Source: Flavobacterium aeripolare (GTDB lineage Bacteria > Bacteroidota > Bacteroidia > Flavobacteriales > Flavobacteriaceae). Taken from it: 64,000 bases of DNA. A model generated the notes under the pieces. That model was not told where the DNA came from. It saw only the letters and a program-made list of their open reading frames with translations, and did no database searches. Both the position numbers and the translations under genes were made by a program. Location: positions 124,001 to 188,000 of the forward strand of contig NZ_JABSNL010000005.1 of assembly GCF_013294025.1 (NCBI RefSeq), written 5' to 3'. The number at the start of each line of letters is the position of its first letter. The stretch's first letter is position 1. Positions 18,343 to 25,905 of this stretch are shown in pieces.

Positions 18343-19971
18343 TTATACTTGGATCACTCCTAGGTTAAATTGTTTCTCGATAGGAGCGTGGTCTGCAGCT
18401 TCAATACCCATTGAGATCCATTTTCTAGTATCTAGTGGGTCGATGATTGCATCTGTCCATAAGCGAGAGGCAGCGTAATAGGGCGAAACTTGTTCGTCAT
18501 AACGTGCTTTTATCTTTGCAAAAAGGGCTGCTTCTTTCTCTTCATCTACTACTTCACCACTTTTCTTTAATGATGAGGCTTCGATTTGTGCCAACACTTT
18601 TGCAGCTTGCGTTCCACCCATTACGGCAAGTTCTGCGCTTGGCCAAGCAAAAATTAATCGTGGATCGTATGCTTTTCCGCACATGGCATAATTTCCAGCA
18701 CCATAAGAGTTTCCTACAATAACGGTGAATTTTGGCACGACAGAATTACTTACCGCATTCACCATTTTAGCACCGTCTTTAATAATTCCGCCTTGCTCAG
18801 ATTTTGATCCTACCATAAAACCGGTAACATCTTGAACGAAAACTAACGGAATCTTTTTCTGGTTGCAATTTGCTATAAAACGAGTCGCTTTGTCAGCACT
18901 ATCAGAGTAGATAACACCTCCAAATTGCATTTCGCCTTTCTTGGTTTTTACCACCTTTCTTTGGTTGGCTACAATTCCTACAGCCCAACCGTCGATGCGT
19001 GCGTAACCTGTGATAATTGTTTGACCGTAACCATCTTTATATGCCTCAAACTCTGAGTTGTCTACTAAACGATTGATGATGTCCATCATGTCATACTGTT
19101 CGTTACGCGCTTTAGGTAAAACACCGTACAATTCTTTTTCGTCTAATGCTGGTTTCTCTGACTTCACACGGCTAAAACCAGCCTTATTGTAGTCACCAAT
19201 CTTATCAACAATATTTTTTATTTTGTCTAAGGCGTCTTTATCGTCTTTAGCTTTATAATCAGTTACACCTGAAATTTCGCAATGTGTTGTCGCTCCACCT
19301 AAGGTTTCGTTATCGATGCTTTCACCAATAGCTGCTTTTACTAAATAGCTTCCAGCAAGGAAAATACTTCCAGTACCTTCAACGATAATTGCTTCGTCAC
19401 TCATGATAGGCAAGTAAGCACCACCGGCAACACAACTTCCCATGATAGCAGAGATTTGTGTAATTCCCATGCTACTCATTTGAGCGTTGTTTCTAAATAT
19501 TCTACCAAAGTGTTCTTTATCAGGGAATATTTCGTCTTGCAAAGGCAAATACACTCCTGCGCTATCTACTAAATAGATAATAGGCAAGCGATTTTCCATT
19601 GCAATTTCTTGTGCTCTTAAGTTCTTTTTGGCTGTTATAGGGAACCAAGCACCTGCTTTTACAGTAGCGTCATTAGCAACAACGACACATTGCTTCCCTC
19701 TAATGTATCCTACTTTTACAACAACTCCACCAGAAGGACATCCGCCATGTTCTTTGTACATTCCTTCACCTACAAAAGCGCCTATTTCAATTGCTTTTGC
19801 TTTAGGGTCAAGAAGGTAATCGATGCGTTCTCTGGCAGTCATCTTTCCTTCTGCATGTAATTTTTCAATTCTCTTTTCACCACCACCTAATTTCACTTTT
19901 GAAAGGTTGTGTTTTAATTGAGATAATAACAGTTTATTGTGATCTTCGTTCTTATTGAAGTTTAAATCCAT
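18343..19971 (-). CDS. Acyl-CoA carboxylase beta (carboxyltransferase) subunit, methylcrotonyl-CoA carboxylase-like
   Basis: Transfers CO2 from carboxybiotin to an acyl-CoA. The 542-residue protein has the two crotonase-fold halves: GEGMYKEHGGCPSGGVVVKV near 68-87 and the N-half oxyanion region GSCVAGGAYLPIMSDEA near 178, then QDVTGFMVGSKSEQGGIIKD near 379 and the C-half NSYGAGNYAMCGKAYDPR near 420. The segment DKEHFGRIFRNNAQMSSMGI resembles the methylcrotonyl-CoA type more than propionyl-CoA carboxylase, which would point to leucine breakdown. No biotin-carrying alpha subunit is adjacent, so the partner must be encoded elsewhere. Confidence 0.88.
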   Translation of the reverse strand: MDLNFNKNEDHNKLLLSQLKHNLSKVKLGGGEKRIEKLHAEGKMTARERIDYLLDPKAKAIEIGAFVGEGMYKEHGGCPSGGVVVKVGYIRGKQCVVVANDATVKAGAWFPITAKKNLRAQEIAMENRLPIIYLVDSAGVYLPLQDEIFPDKEHFGRIFRNNAQMSSMGITQISAIMGSCVAGGAYLPIMSDEAIIVEGTGSIFLAGSYLVKAAIGESIDNETLGGATTHCEISGVTDYKAKDDKDALDKIKNIVDKIGDYNKAGFSRVKSEKPALDEKELYGVLPKARNEQYDMMDIINRLVDNSEFEAYKDGYGQTIITGYARIDGWAVGIVANQRKVVKTKKGEMQFGGVIYSDSADKATRFIANCNQKKIPLVFVQDVTGFMVGSKSEQGGIIKDGAKMVNAVSNSVVPKFTVIVGNSYGAGNYAMCGKAYDPRLIFAWPSAELAVMGGTQAAKVLAQIEASSLKKSGEVVDEEKEAALFAKIKARYDEQVSPYYAASRLWTDAIIDPLDTRKWISMGIEAADHAPIEKQFNLGVIQV

Positions 19972-20010
19972 GTTGTAATAGTGTTATAAATAGTTGGTGC
20001 TAAAATACAA

Positions 20011-20047
20011 AATCCATCGAAATAATATTTACTATTTTCGATGGATT
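20011..20047 (-). terminator. Terminator-like hairpin downstream of lpxD
   Basis: A long stem, AATCCATCGAAA paired with TTTCGATGGATT (one bulge), is followed on the minus strand by a T-rich stretch. It lies 79 bp after the lpxD stop and 40 bp before the carboxylase start, so it either ends lpxD transcripts or structures the carboxylase leader. Confidence 0.65.
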
Positions 20048-20125
20048 ATAATAATTTTTCGATATAAAATTAAAAAAACGATGCGCAACGTCTGTTTTTT
20101 TATGAATTTGATAAATTGTGCTAGT

Positions 20126-21124
20126 TTACTTCTTTGAATCGTTAACTAGACGTTTTAAAATTGCCCATTGTTTAAGTGCATCTCTAGCTTCGACAGCTGG
20201 ATAACCTAACATTGTTTTTCCTGCTGCTACGTCACCAGTCACTCCTGATCCTGCGCCTACAATTGCACCGCTACCTATTGTTGTGTGGTCTTTAATTGAC
20301 GCACTACCACCAATGATTACACCGTCGCCTAAAGTAACTGATCCTGCTAGACCACTGTTTCCAGCCATGATGCAAAAACGACCTAATTTACTGTTATGGC
20401 CTATTTGTACCAAGTTGTCTATTTTGCAACCATCGCCTACAACTGTTGAGCTAAATTTACCTCTATCAACGCAAGAGTTAGCACCAATTTCTACATTGTT
20501 GCCTATGATTACATTACCTATTTGCGGAATTTTTACTAATCCTCGTTGTGCGCAAGGGCTAAAACCAAATCCATCGGCGCCAATTGTAGCATTAGGATGA
20601 ATAATACAGTCACTCCCTATATGGCAACGTTCTCTAATTACTGCTCCAGACCATATTATGGTATTTGCACCTATCGTACATTCATCAAGTACGGTCACAT
20701 TAGGATAGATAACTGTATTTTCTCCAATGGTTACATTAGGTCCTATGTAAGATCCAGCACCTATTTTTGCTCCATTTGCAATGTATGCACTCATATCTAC
20801 TACTGCAGTAGGGTGGATTGCTGAACTGAATACTGGGGCAGGGGGAGCAAATAAATGTAAGACTTGCGTCATCGCTAAGTCGGCATTTTTTACTTTTATA
20901 AAGGCTCTATTATCTCCAGGTTCAATGCTAATATCGTCGTTAACTACTGCTACGCAAGCATTAGAACTTTGCCAAAACTTCTCATACTTTTTACAACCAA
21001 TAAATGTAATATTGTTCTCCTTAGCAATTTCTAGTTGCTCGGGAGCTGTAATTTGATTTGAAGTATTTCCAACAACAACGCCATTTAAGATTTCGTTGAT
21101 TTCGTTTACAGAGAATGATTTCAT
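20126..21124 (-). CDS. lpxD: UDP-3-O-acylglucosamine N-acyltransferase (LpxD family)
   Basis: Left-handed beta-helix acyltransferase of 332 residues. An N-terminal uridine-binding-type domain (about 1-100) is followed by many hexapeptide repeats (I-G-A-N-T type, about 105-310) and a C-terminal helix. The catalytic His is retained in LVQIGHNSKLGRFC near residue 242. LpxD adds the second 3-hydroxyacyl chain in lipid A synthesis. It stands apart from lpxA, lpxB and lpxC, and Flavobacteria often carry more than one LpxD-like gene, so this copy could be a paralogue with a different acyl specificity. The start at 21124 (MKSFSVNEINEIL) is chosen over an upstream ATG because it matches family length. 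Confidence 0.85.
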   Translation of the reverse strand: MKSFSVNEINEILNGVVVGNTSNQITAPEQLEIAKENNITFIGCKKYEKFWQSSNACVAVVNDDISIEPGDNRAFIKVKNADLAMTQVLHLFAPPAPVFSSAIHPTAVVDMSAYIANGAKIGAGSYIGPNVTIGENTVIYPNVTVLDECTIGANTIIWSGAVIRERCHIGSDCIIHPNATIGADGFGFSPCAQRGLVKIPQIGNVIIGNNVEIGANSCVDRGKFSSTVVGDGCKIDNLVQIGHNSKLGRFCIMAGNSGLAGSVTLGDGVIIGGSASIKDHTTIGSGAIVGAGSGVTGDVAAGKTMLGYPAVEARDALKQWAILKRLVNDSKK

Positions 21125-21301
21125 TAAGTTTTTGTTAGTATAAGAGTTTAATAAGTACCAAATAAAATGATTTAGGTGCATACTTCCTAATATTAAGTAG
21201 CTGTTTAACTATTTTAAGGTGATATTATTATAACTTTTTCTTTTAATACAGTAAAATTAACATTTCATGTTTGTCTATTTTTGCGAGCTAATCCTATAGC
21301 A

Positions 21302-22213
21302 ATGAAACTATTTCTTACTCAAATTGTCATTTTACTACTTATAATGATGCCTTTTAAGGGTCAAGCCCAAATTCAGGCAATGTTTAACAATAAATCTCAG
21401 TTAAGAAATATGACAGAGCGATGGGAGCTGGATTCGACCGTTACCAGAGGAACTTTTCTAGTTACGCCCTATAAGCCTATTTACATTTTACCTACTAGAT
21501 GGTCTAGCAATCCTAATGAAAAGCCGGTGTCTGGAAATCCAAGTCCGGATTATATTTCTCAAGATGGTTTAAATTATAACAATATCGAAGCCCGTTTTCA
21601 ACTTAGTTTTAAAACGAAGGTGGCTCAAGATATTTTTTGGGGTAAAGGAGATTTATGGGTTGCATACACGCAAGTATCGCACTGGCAGTTATACAACAAT
21701 ACCCTTTCTAGACCGTTTAGAGAAATCAATTATGAGCCAGAGGTTATTTTAAATTTTCCAGTTAATTTAAAGTTATTTGGTTTCAAAATGAAAATGGCAG
21801 GAGTAGCTTTTAACCATGAATCGAATGGTAAAAGCCAACCGTTGTCTAGGAGTTGGAACAGAGTAATCTTTCATGCAGGATTTGAGAAAGATCGCTGGAG
21901 TGTTTACATCAGGCCTTGGTTGAAAATGAAAGCAACTAAGGATGATAATCCAGATATTAGTGAATACTTAGGTTATGGCGATATCAACGTGATCTACGCT
22001 AGAAATGGTAATATTTTTTCTTTTCAGGGGAATCACAATCTAAGGTTGAACTCTAAGTCAAAAGGAGGTGCCACTTTTTCATGGGCATATCCTATCAAAG
22101 ATAATTTAAAAGGACATTTACTTATTTCTCAAGGCTATGGCGAAACCTTAGTAGATTACAACAATAAGCAAACAACAATAGGAGTAGGGATCTCTCTAAT
22201 CGAATGGTTATAA
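21302..22213 (+). CDS. pldA: Outer-membrane phospholipase A
   Basis: Integral outer-membrane phospholipase A1/A2 of 303 residues with a signal peptide (MKLFLTQIVILLLIMMPFKG). The OMPLA catalytic triad is visible: His172 and Ser174 in FNHESNGKSQPLSRSWNR, and Asn186, exactly 14 residues after the His as in E. coli PldA. Alternating aromatic strands make up the barrel, and GNHNLRLNSKSKGG near 240 fits the calcium-binding barrel region. A TATTTTTG -7-like box at 21276-21283 precedes the ATG at 21302; an ORF start at 21281 lies inside that box and is rejected. Divergent from lpxD across about 180 bp, a possible envelope pairing. Confidence 0.92.
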   Translation: MKLFLTQIVILLLIMMPFKGQAQIQAMFNNKSQLRNMTERWELDSTVTRGTFLVTPYKPIYILPTRWSSNPNEKPVSGNPSPDYISQDGLNYNNIEARFQLSFKTKVAQDIFWGKGDLWVAYTQVSHWQLYNNTLSRPFREINYEPEVILNFPVNLKLFGFKMKMAGVAFNHESNGKSQPLSRSWNRVIFHAGFEKDRWSVYIRPWLKMKATKDDNPDISEYLGYGDINVIYARNGNIFSFQGNHNLRLNSKSKGGATFSWAYPIKDNLKGHLLISQGYGETLVDYNNKQTTIGVGISLIEWL

Positions 22214-22216
22214 AGC

Positions 22217-22254
22217 AAAATCTCCTTTACAAGAATAATTGTAAAGGGGATTTT
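22217..22254. terminator. Bidirectional terminator between pldA and the TonB-C gene
   Basis: AAAATCTCCTTTACAA pairs with TTGTAAAGGGGATTTT (one wobble) around GAATAA and is followed by T-rich DNA. Confidence 0.9.
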
Positions 22255-22258
22255 ATTT

Positions 22259-22957
22259 TTATTTAATAGTTATAGGTATACTGTAACTGATATCAGCAAT
22301 TTCTCCATCAAGTCTACCAGGAGTCCATGCTGGACTGCTATGTAAAACTCTCAAAACTTCGACATTCATATCGTAGTTGAGTCCTTCTAATATTTCAAAT
22401 TCACGTAATTTACCATCAGTCTGAACAACAAATTTCACTTTGATTGTTCCTTTAGCATCGTTGGGTTTTTTAAATGACTGGGATATATATTTGTAGAATT
22501 CCTTTGCGCCTCCTGGGAATTCAGGTTTTTCATAGTAGGGATAAAATTCGATTTCTTGTCCGCCATCATTGTAACAATGCCCACTAATAAACTGGTCATT
22601 ATCATAAGTTTCGGTGCGTTTTGTCCTATTGTTTGTATAATAAGTCTCAAAAACGCCTTGCTTTTTACCCTTCTGCCAAGTTTCTTTTTTCACTAAAACT
22701 GCATCGCTATTCCATTCATAAGAAACTCCATCTATGATACGCTTTTTATAATTAGTAAAATAAATGCTGTTTCGTTTTACTCCGCTCATGAAATAAGTCT
22801 CTCTTTTCACTCCCTTTAAACTGTCTTTATACGTGCTGTAATAAGTGGCGAGATCAGGAGATTTTACTTCTTTAAAATCTTTTGTAAAGTAAATTTTCTC
22901 TTGGGCGTTAAACGTTAACGATAAAAAGAGGAAGGCTACTAGAATACAATTTTTCAT
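22259..22957 (-). CDS. Exported protein with MORN-like repeats and a TonB C-terminal domain
   Basis: The 232-residue product has a signal peptide (MKNCILVAFLFLSLTFNAQ). A middle part at about 45-130 has repeated Y-x-x-G-x-x segments resembling MORN/YwqK antitoxin-like repeats. The C-terminal TonB domain includes YPYYEKPEFPGGAKEFYKYI, then KGTIKVKFVVQTDGKLREFE and SSPAWTPGRLDGE (about 140-225). It has no membrane anchor apart from the signal, so it is not a classic TonB energy transducer. In Bacteroidetes such proteins are common, but their role is not established. It is monocistronic, facing the prfB terminator. Confidence 0.78.
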   Translation of the reverse strand: MKNCILVAFLFLSLTFNAQEKIYFTKDFKEVKSPDLATYYSTYKDSLKGVKRETYFMSGVKRNSIYFTNYKKRIIDGVSYEWNSDAVLVKKETWQKGKKQGVFETYYTNNRTKRTETYDNDQFISGHCYNDGGQEIEFYPYYEKPEFPGGAKEFYKYISQSFKKPNDAKGTIKVKFVVQTDGKLREFEILEGLNYDMNVEVLRVLHSSPAWTPGRLDGEIADISYSIPITIK

Positions 22958-22990
22958 GCTGTGTACGATTTTTTTTGGCGAATATAAATA

Positions 22991-23031
22991 AAAAATCCTA
23001 CAGAAAAATAAGTTTTTCTCTGTAGGATTTG
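22991..23031 (-). terminator. prfB terminator
   Basis: AAATCCTACAGAgAAAAA pairs with TTTTTcTGTAGGATTT and is followed on the minus strand by T residues, 21 bp after the prfB stop. Confidence 0.88.
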
Positions 23032-23051
23032 ATATTAACAGTAAAATAATG

Positions 23052-24153
23052 CTATTCGTCTTCGTCTCGTTGTCCCATCATCATTAAATAAGCTTTTAAA
23101 AACTCATCAATTTCACCATTCATCACGCCGTCAACGTTGCTACTTTCATAGCCTGTACGCACGTCTTTTACTAATTTATAGGGTTGCATTACATAATTTC
23201 GTATTTGCGAACCCCATTCTATTTTCATTTTTCCGGCTTCGATATCAGCACGTTGCGCAAGCTGCTTTTTAAGTTCGATTTCATACAACTGGGAACGTAG
23301 CATTTGCATGGCACGCTGTCTGTTGTCTTGTTGCGAGCGTGTTTCTGAACACTGAATTTGAATTCCAGTGGGTTTATGAAAAAGCTGCACTTTAGTTTCT
23401 ACCTTATTTACATTTTGTCCTCCAGCACCACTAGAGCGCGAAGTTGTGATTTCGATATCAGCAGGATTAATATCAATTTCGATACTATCATCCACTAACG
23501 GATACACATATACAGATGCAAATGAAGTATGGCGTTTTGCGTTACTATCAAAAGGGGAGATGCGTACTAATCGATGCACTCCATTTTCTCCTTTTAAATA
23601 GCCAAAAGAGTAGTCTCCTTCAAATTCAAGCGTTACAGTTTTAATTCCAGCAGCATCTCCTTTTTGAAAGTTTAACTCTTTTATTTTATAACCGTATTTT
23701 TCACCCCACATCATATACATTCGCATTAGCATCGATGCCCAGTCACAACTTTCGGTACCACCGGCACCAGCTGTAATTTGAACTACCGCACTAAGCGTGT
23801 CACCTTCGTCAGAAAGCATGTTTTTAAACTCGATAGCGTCAATATGTTTTTCGGTTGCTTCATAATGCGCTTCTAGTTCTTCATTTGTGAGTTCGCCTTC
23901 TCTATAAAATTCATAGGCAAGTTGCAACTCATCGGTCATCTCGACTGCTTTATCGTAGTCTTCGATCCATTTTTTCTTGTTTCTAAGGTTCTTCACAATA
24001 ACCTCTGCTTCCTTGGCGTTATTCCAGAAATCAGGGGCAAAAGTCTTCTCTTCTTCGTTAGAAATTTCGATTAATTTGGCATCAACGTCAAAGATACCTC
24101 CTCAACGCACCAAGGCGCTCTACAATACCTTTAATTTGTTCGGTAGTTGTCAT
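23052..24153 (-). CDS. prfB: Peptide chain release factor 2, expressed by programmed +1 frameshift
   Basis: Terminates translation at UGA and UAA. The gene starts at ATG 24153 and encodes 21 codons to an in-frame TGA at 24090-24088. A +1 shift at CTT TGA C joins the second part, giving 366 residues, the normal RF2 length. The peptide release motif [11 protein letters not shown] is near residue 248 and the stop-recognition tripeptide SPF is in [12 protein letters not shown] near 205. Reading only the open frame from 23996 would lose about 52 N-terminal residues. A promoter on the minus strand lies 20 bp upstream. Confidence 0.97.
24087..24102 (-). promoter_or_regulatory. prfB autoregulatory frameshift site
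   Basis: The minus strand reads AGGAGG TAT CTT TGA C, the classic release-factor-2 shift site with an internal Shine-Dalgarno-like hexamer three bases before the slippery CTT and a UGA stop. Low RF2 makes ribosomes pause and slip +1, so RF2 controls its own synthesis. Confidence 0.97.
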
Positions 24154-24174
24154 AAATTGTGTAATTTTGTTGGA

Positions 24175-24204
24175 CAAAAATAATAAAATTTAAGAAGAGA
24201 CAAG
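24175..24204 (-). promoter_or_regulatory. Candidate prfB promoter
   Basis: On the minus strand CTTG and TATTTTTG are 18 bases apart. The -7 box is a perfect match to TAnnTTTG and lies about 20 bases upstream of the prfB ATG. Confidence 0.55.
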
Positions 24205-24242
24205 TAGTGACTTGTCTTTTTAAATAAATATAAAATGGCTAT

Positions 24243-25268
24243 ATGGAAATAAATTTAGTTAGCGATACGATTACTAAGCCCACTTATGAAATGTTACAGT
24301 ATATGTTCAATGCCGAAGTAGGTGATGACGTCTATAAACAAGACCCTACTGTAATAGAATTAGAAGATACAATAGCCCAACTTTTTGGAATGGAAGCCGG
24401 TCTTTTCTTTCCGTCTGGTACTATGGCAAATCAAGCTGCATTGAAATTGCACACACAACCAGGAGAACAAATCATTGCTGATAAATACGCACACGTTTAC
24501 CTTTATGAAGGTGGTGGTGCGTCGTTTAATAGTGGTGTGTCTTTTTCGTTACTAGAGGGAGATCGAGGAATGATCACTGCAGAACAAGTAGCTGGAGCAA
24601 TCAACGATCCAGAATTCTATCACAGCCCGTTAACAAGTTTAGTTTGTGTTGAAAATACAACTAATAAAGGGGGTGGTGCTTGTTACGAACTAGAAGACTT
24701 AAAAAAAATCAAAGCGGTTTGTGATGCAAACAATTTAAAGTTTCATCTTGATGGTGCTCGTATATGGAACGCTTTAATTGCTAAAAAGCAAAATCCTAAA
24801 TCTTACGGAGAGATTTTTGATACAATATCGGTGTGTTTGTCTAAGGGATTAGGTGCACCTATTGGGTCTGTATTGTTAGGAGATAAAAAGACCATTCACC
24901 GTGCCTTGCGTGTGCGTAAAATTTTAGGTGGAGGTATGCGACAAGTTGGTTATCTAGCTGCTGCAGGATTATATGCTTTAGATAATAACATCACACGTCT
25001 TGCCGAAGATCACCGTAGAGCAAAAGAAATTGCTGGAATTTTAAATAAAAGAGAATGGGTTGCTAAGGTAGAGCCGGTAGAAACGAATATCTTAATTTTT
25101 ACTATAAAAAGCAATTACAGTGAAAAGCATCTGATTGAGAAGTTGAAACAAAAAAATATTTCGATTAGCTCGATGGGACAAGGGAAGTTAAGAATGGTCA
25201 CCCATCTTGATTATAGAGAAGTGATGCATACATATGTTCTTGAAACATTAAATAAATTAGAGCTTTAG
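24243..25268 (+). CDS. ltaE: Low-specificity threonine aldolase (PLP-dependent beta-eliminating lyase family)
   Basis: Splits L-threonine or allo-threonine into glycine and acetaldehyde. The 341-residue fold-type I PLP enzyme shows the N-terminal NLVSDTITKPTYEMLQYM, AGLFFPSGTMANQAAL near 58-73, the PLP-binding Asp in LKFHLDGARIWNALIA near 170, and the PLP Lys at about 201 in SVCLSKGLGAPIGSVLLG. Length fits the family. A small hairpin with T-run lies 20 bp upstream of the ATG, and an unusually long hairpin follows the stop. The gene is single and divergent from prfB. Confidence 0.92.
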   Translation: MEINLVSDTITKPTYEMLQYMFNAEVGDDVYKQDPTVIELEDTIAQLFGMEAGLFFPSGTMANQAALKLHTQPGEQIIADKYAHVYLYEGGGASFNSGVSFSLLEGDRGMITAEQVAGAINDPEFYHSPLTSLVCVENTTNKGGGACYELEDLKKIKAVCDANNLKFHLDGARIWNALIAKKQNPKSYGEIFDTISVCLSKGLGAPIGSVLLGDKKTIHRALRVRKILGGGMRQVGYLAAAGLYALDNNITRLAEDHRRAKEIAGILNKREWVAKVEPVETNILIFTIKSNYSEKHLIEKLKQKNISISSMGQGKLRMVTHLDYREVMHTYVLETLNKLEL

Positions 25269-25313
25269 ACTACCGTTTTTTTTAACAGTAGTTGTAATAG
25301 TTATAAAAATAAG

Positions 25314-25379
25314 CGCCACAATTTAAAAGAAATACTTGCAGATTATGCTGCACGTCCTTTTAAATTGTGGCGTTTTATT
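25314..25379 (+). terminator. Long stem-loop after ltaE, probable terminator
   Basis: A perfect 16-bp stem (CGCCACAATTTAAAAG at 25314-25329 and its complement at 25357-25372) encloses a 27-base loop that contains a second small stem TGCAG/CTGCA. T-rich DNA follows. It is much longer than the other terminators here. Confidence 0.75.
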
Positions 25380-25451
25380 CTTGGCTTTAAGCCAAATCAA
25401 CAATTTTATGGTTAAGCCAAAGTTACTTGCTGATGTATTGTAATTTTGTTC

Positions 25452-25772
25452 TTATTTGAACATGTTTTCCATTCCTGGAATCATAGGCATGTCCATTTTT
25501 GCAACAGCATCAAGTTCAGCGTCGTTTACTTTAGACGCTTTTTCGATCGCTTTGTTCATCACTAGTATAAGGTAATCTTCAAGTTGCTCTTTGTCTTCTA
25601 ATAATTCGTCAGCAATAGTCAAAGATTTTACTTTTCTATTTGCTGTCATTGTTACTTTCAATAATCCGTCAGTACTTTGCTCATCAACAAGAACAGAATC
25701 TAAACGCTTTTTTGTTTCTTCAATTTTATTTTGGGTTTCTTTTAGTTTCCCCATCATTCCCATTAAATCCAT
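25452..25772 (-). CDS. YbaB/EbfC-family nucleoid-associated protein
   Basis: Small DNA-binding protein of 106 residues. It has the family pattern: N-terminal [20 protein letters not shown] coiled helix, a short [14 protein letters not shown] beta region near 43-56, and [20 protein letters not shown] helix. YbaB proteins form dimers that bind DNA with little sequence preference. In many bacteria the gene sits next to dnaX or recR; neither is present here, so the context is unlinked. Length is typical. Confidence 0.92.
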   Translation of the reverse strand: MDLMGMMGKLKETQNKIEETKKRLDSVLVDEQSTDGLLKVTMTANRKVKSLTIADELLEDKEQLEDYLILVMNKAIEKASKVNDAELDAVAKMDMPMIPGMENMFK

Positions 25773-25850
25773 TTTTGTTCTTTTTAAAGTTATTTAATAC
25801 GAAATTACAGTTTTTACGGCAATAAGCAATAGTAAATAACATCAAAAGCT

Positions 25851-25883
25851 TTTGTGTACTCTATGTCGATTGTGTTATTTTTG
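25851..25883 (+). promoter_or_regulatory. Promoter of the S9 peptidase gene
   Basis: TTTG at 25851-25854, 21 bases, TATTTTTG at 25876-25883: both boxes match the Bacteroidetes consensus. The coding start is 22 bp downstream. Confidence 0.72.
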
Positions 25884-25905
25884 TAAAAATTAGTAAGTAC
25901 ACAAA

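Noticed and set aside
18447..18722. Plus-strand frame rich in Leu and Arg
   Set aside because: Shadow of the acyl-CoA carboxylase gene, with composition typical of antisense frames.
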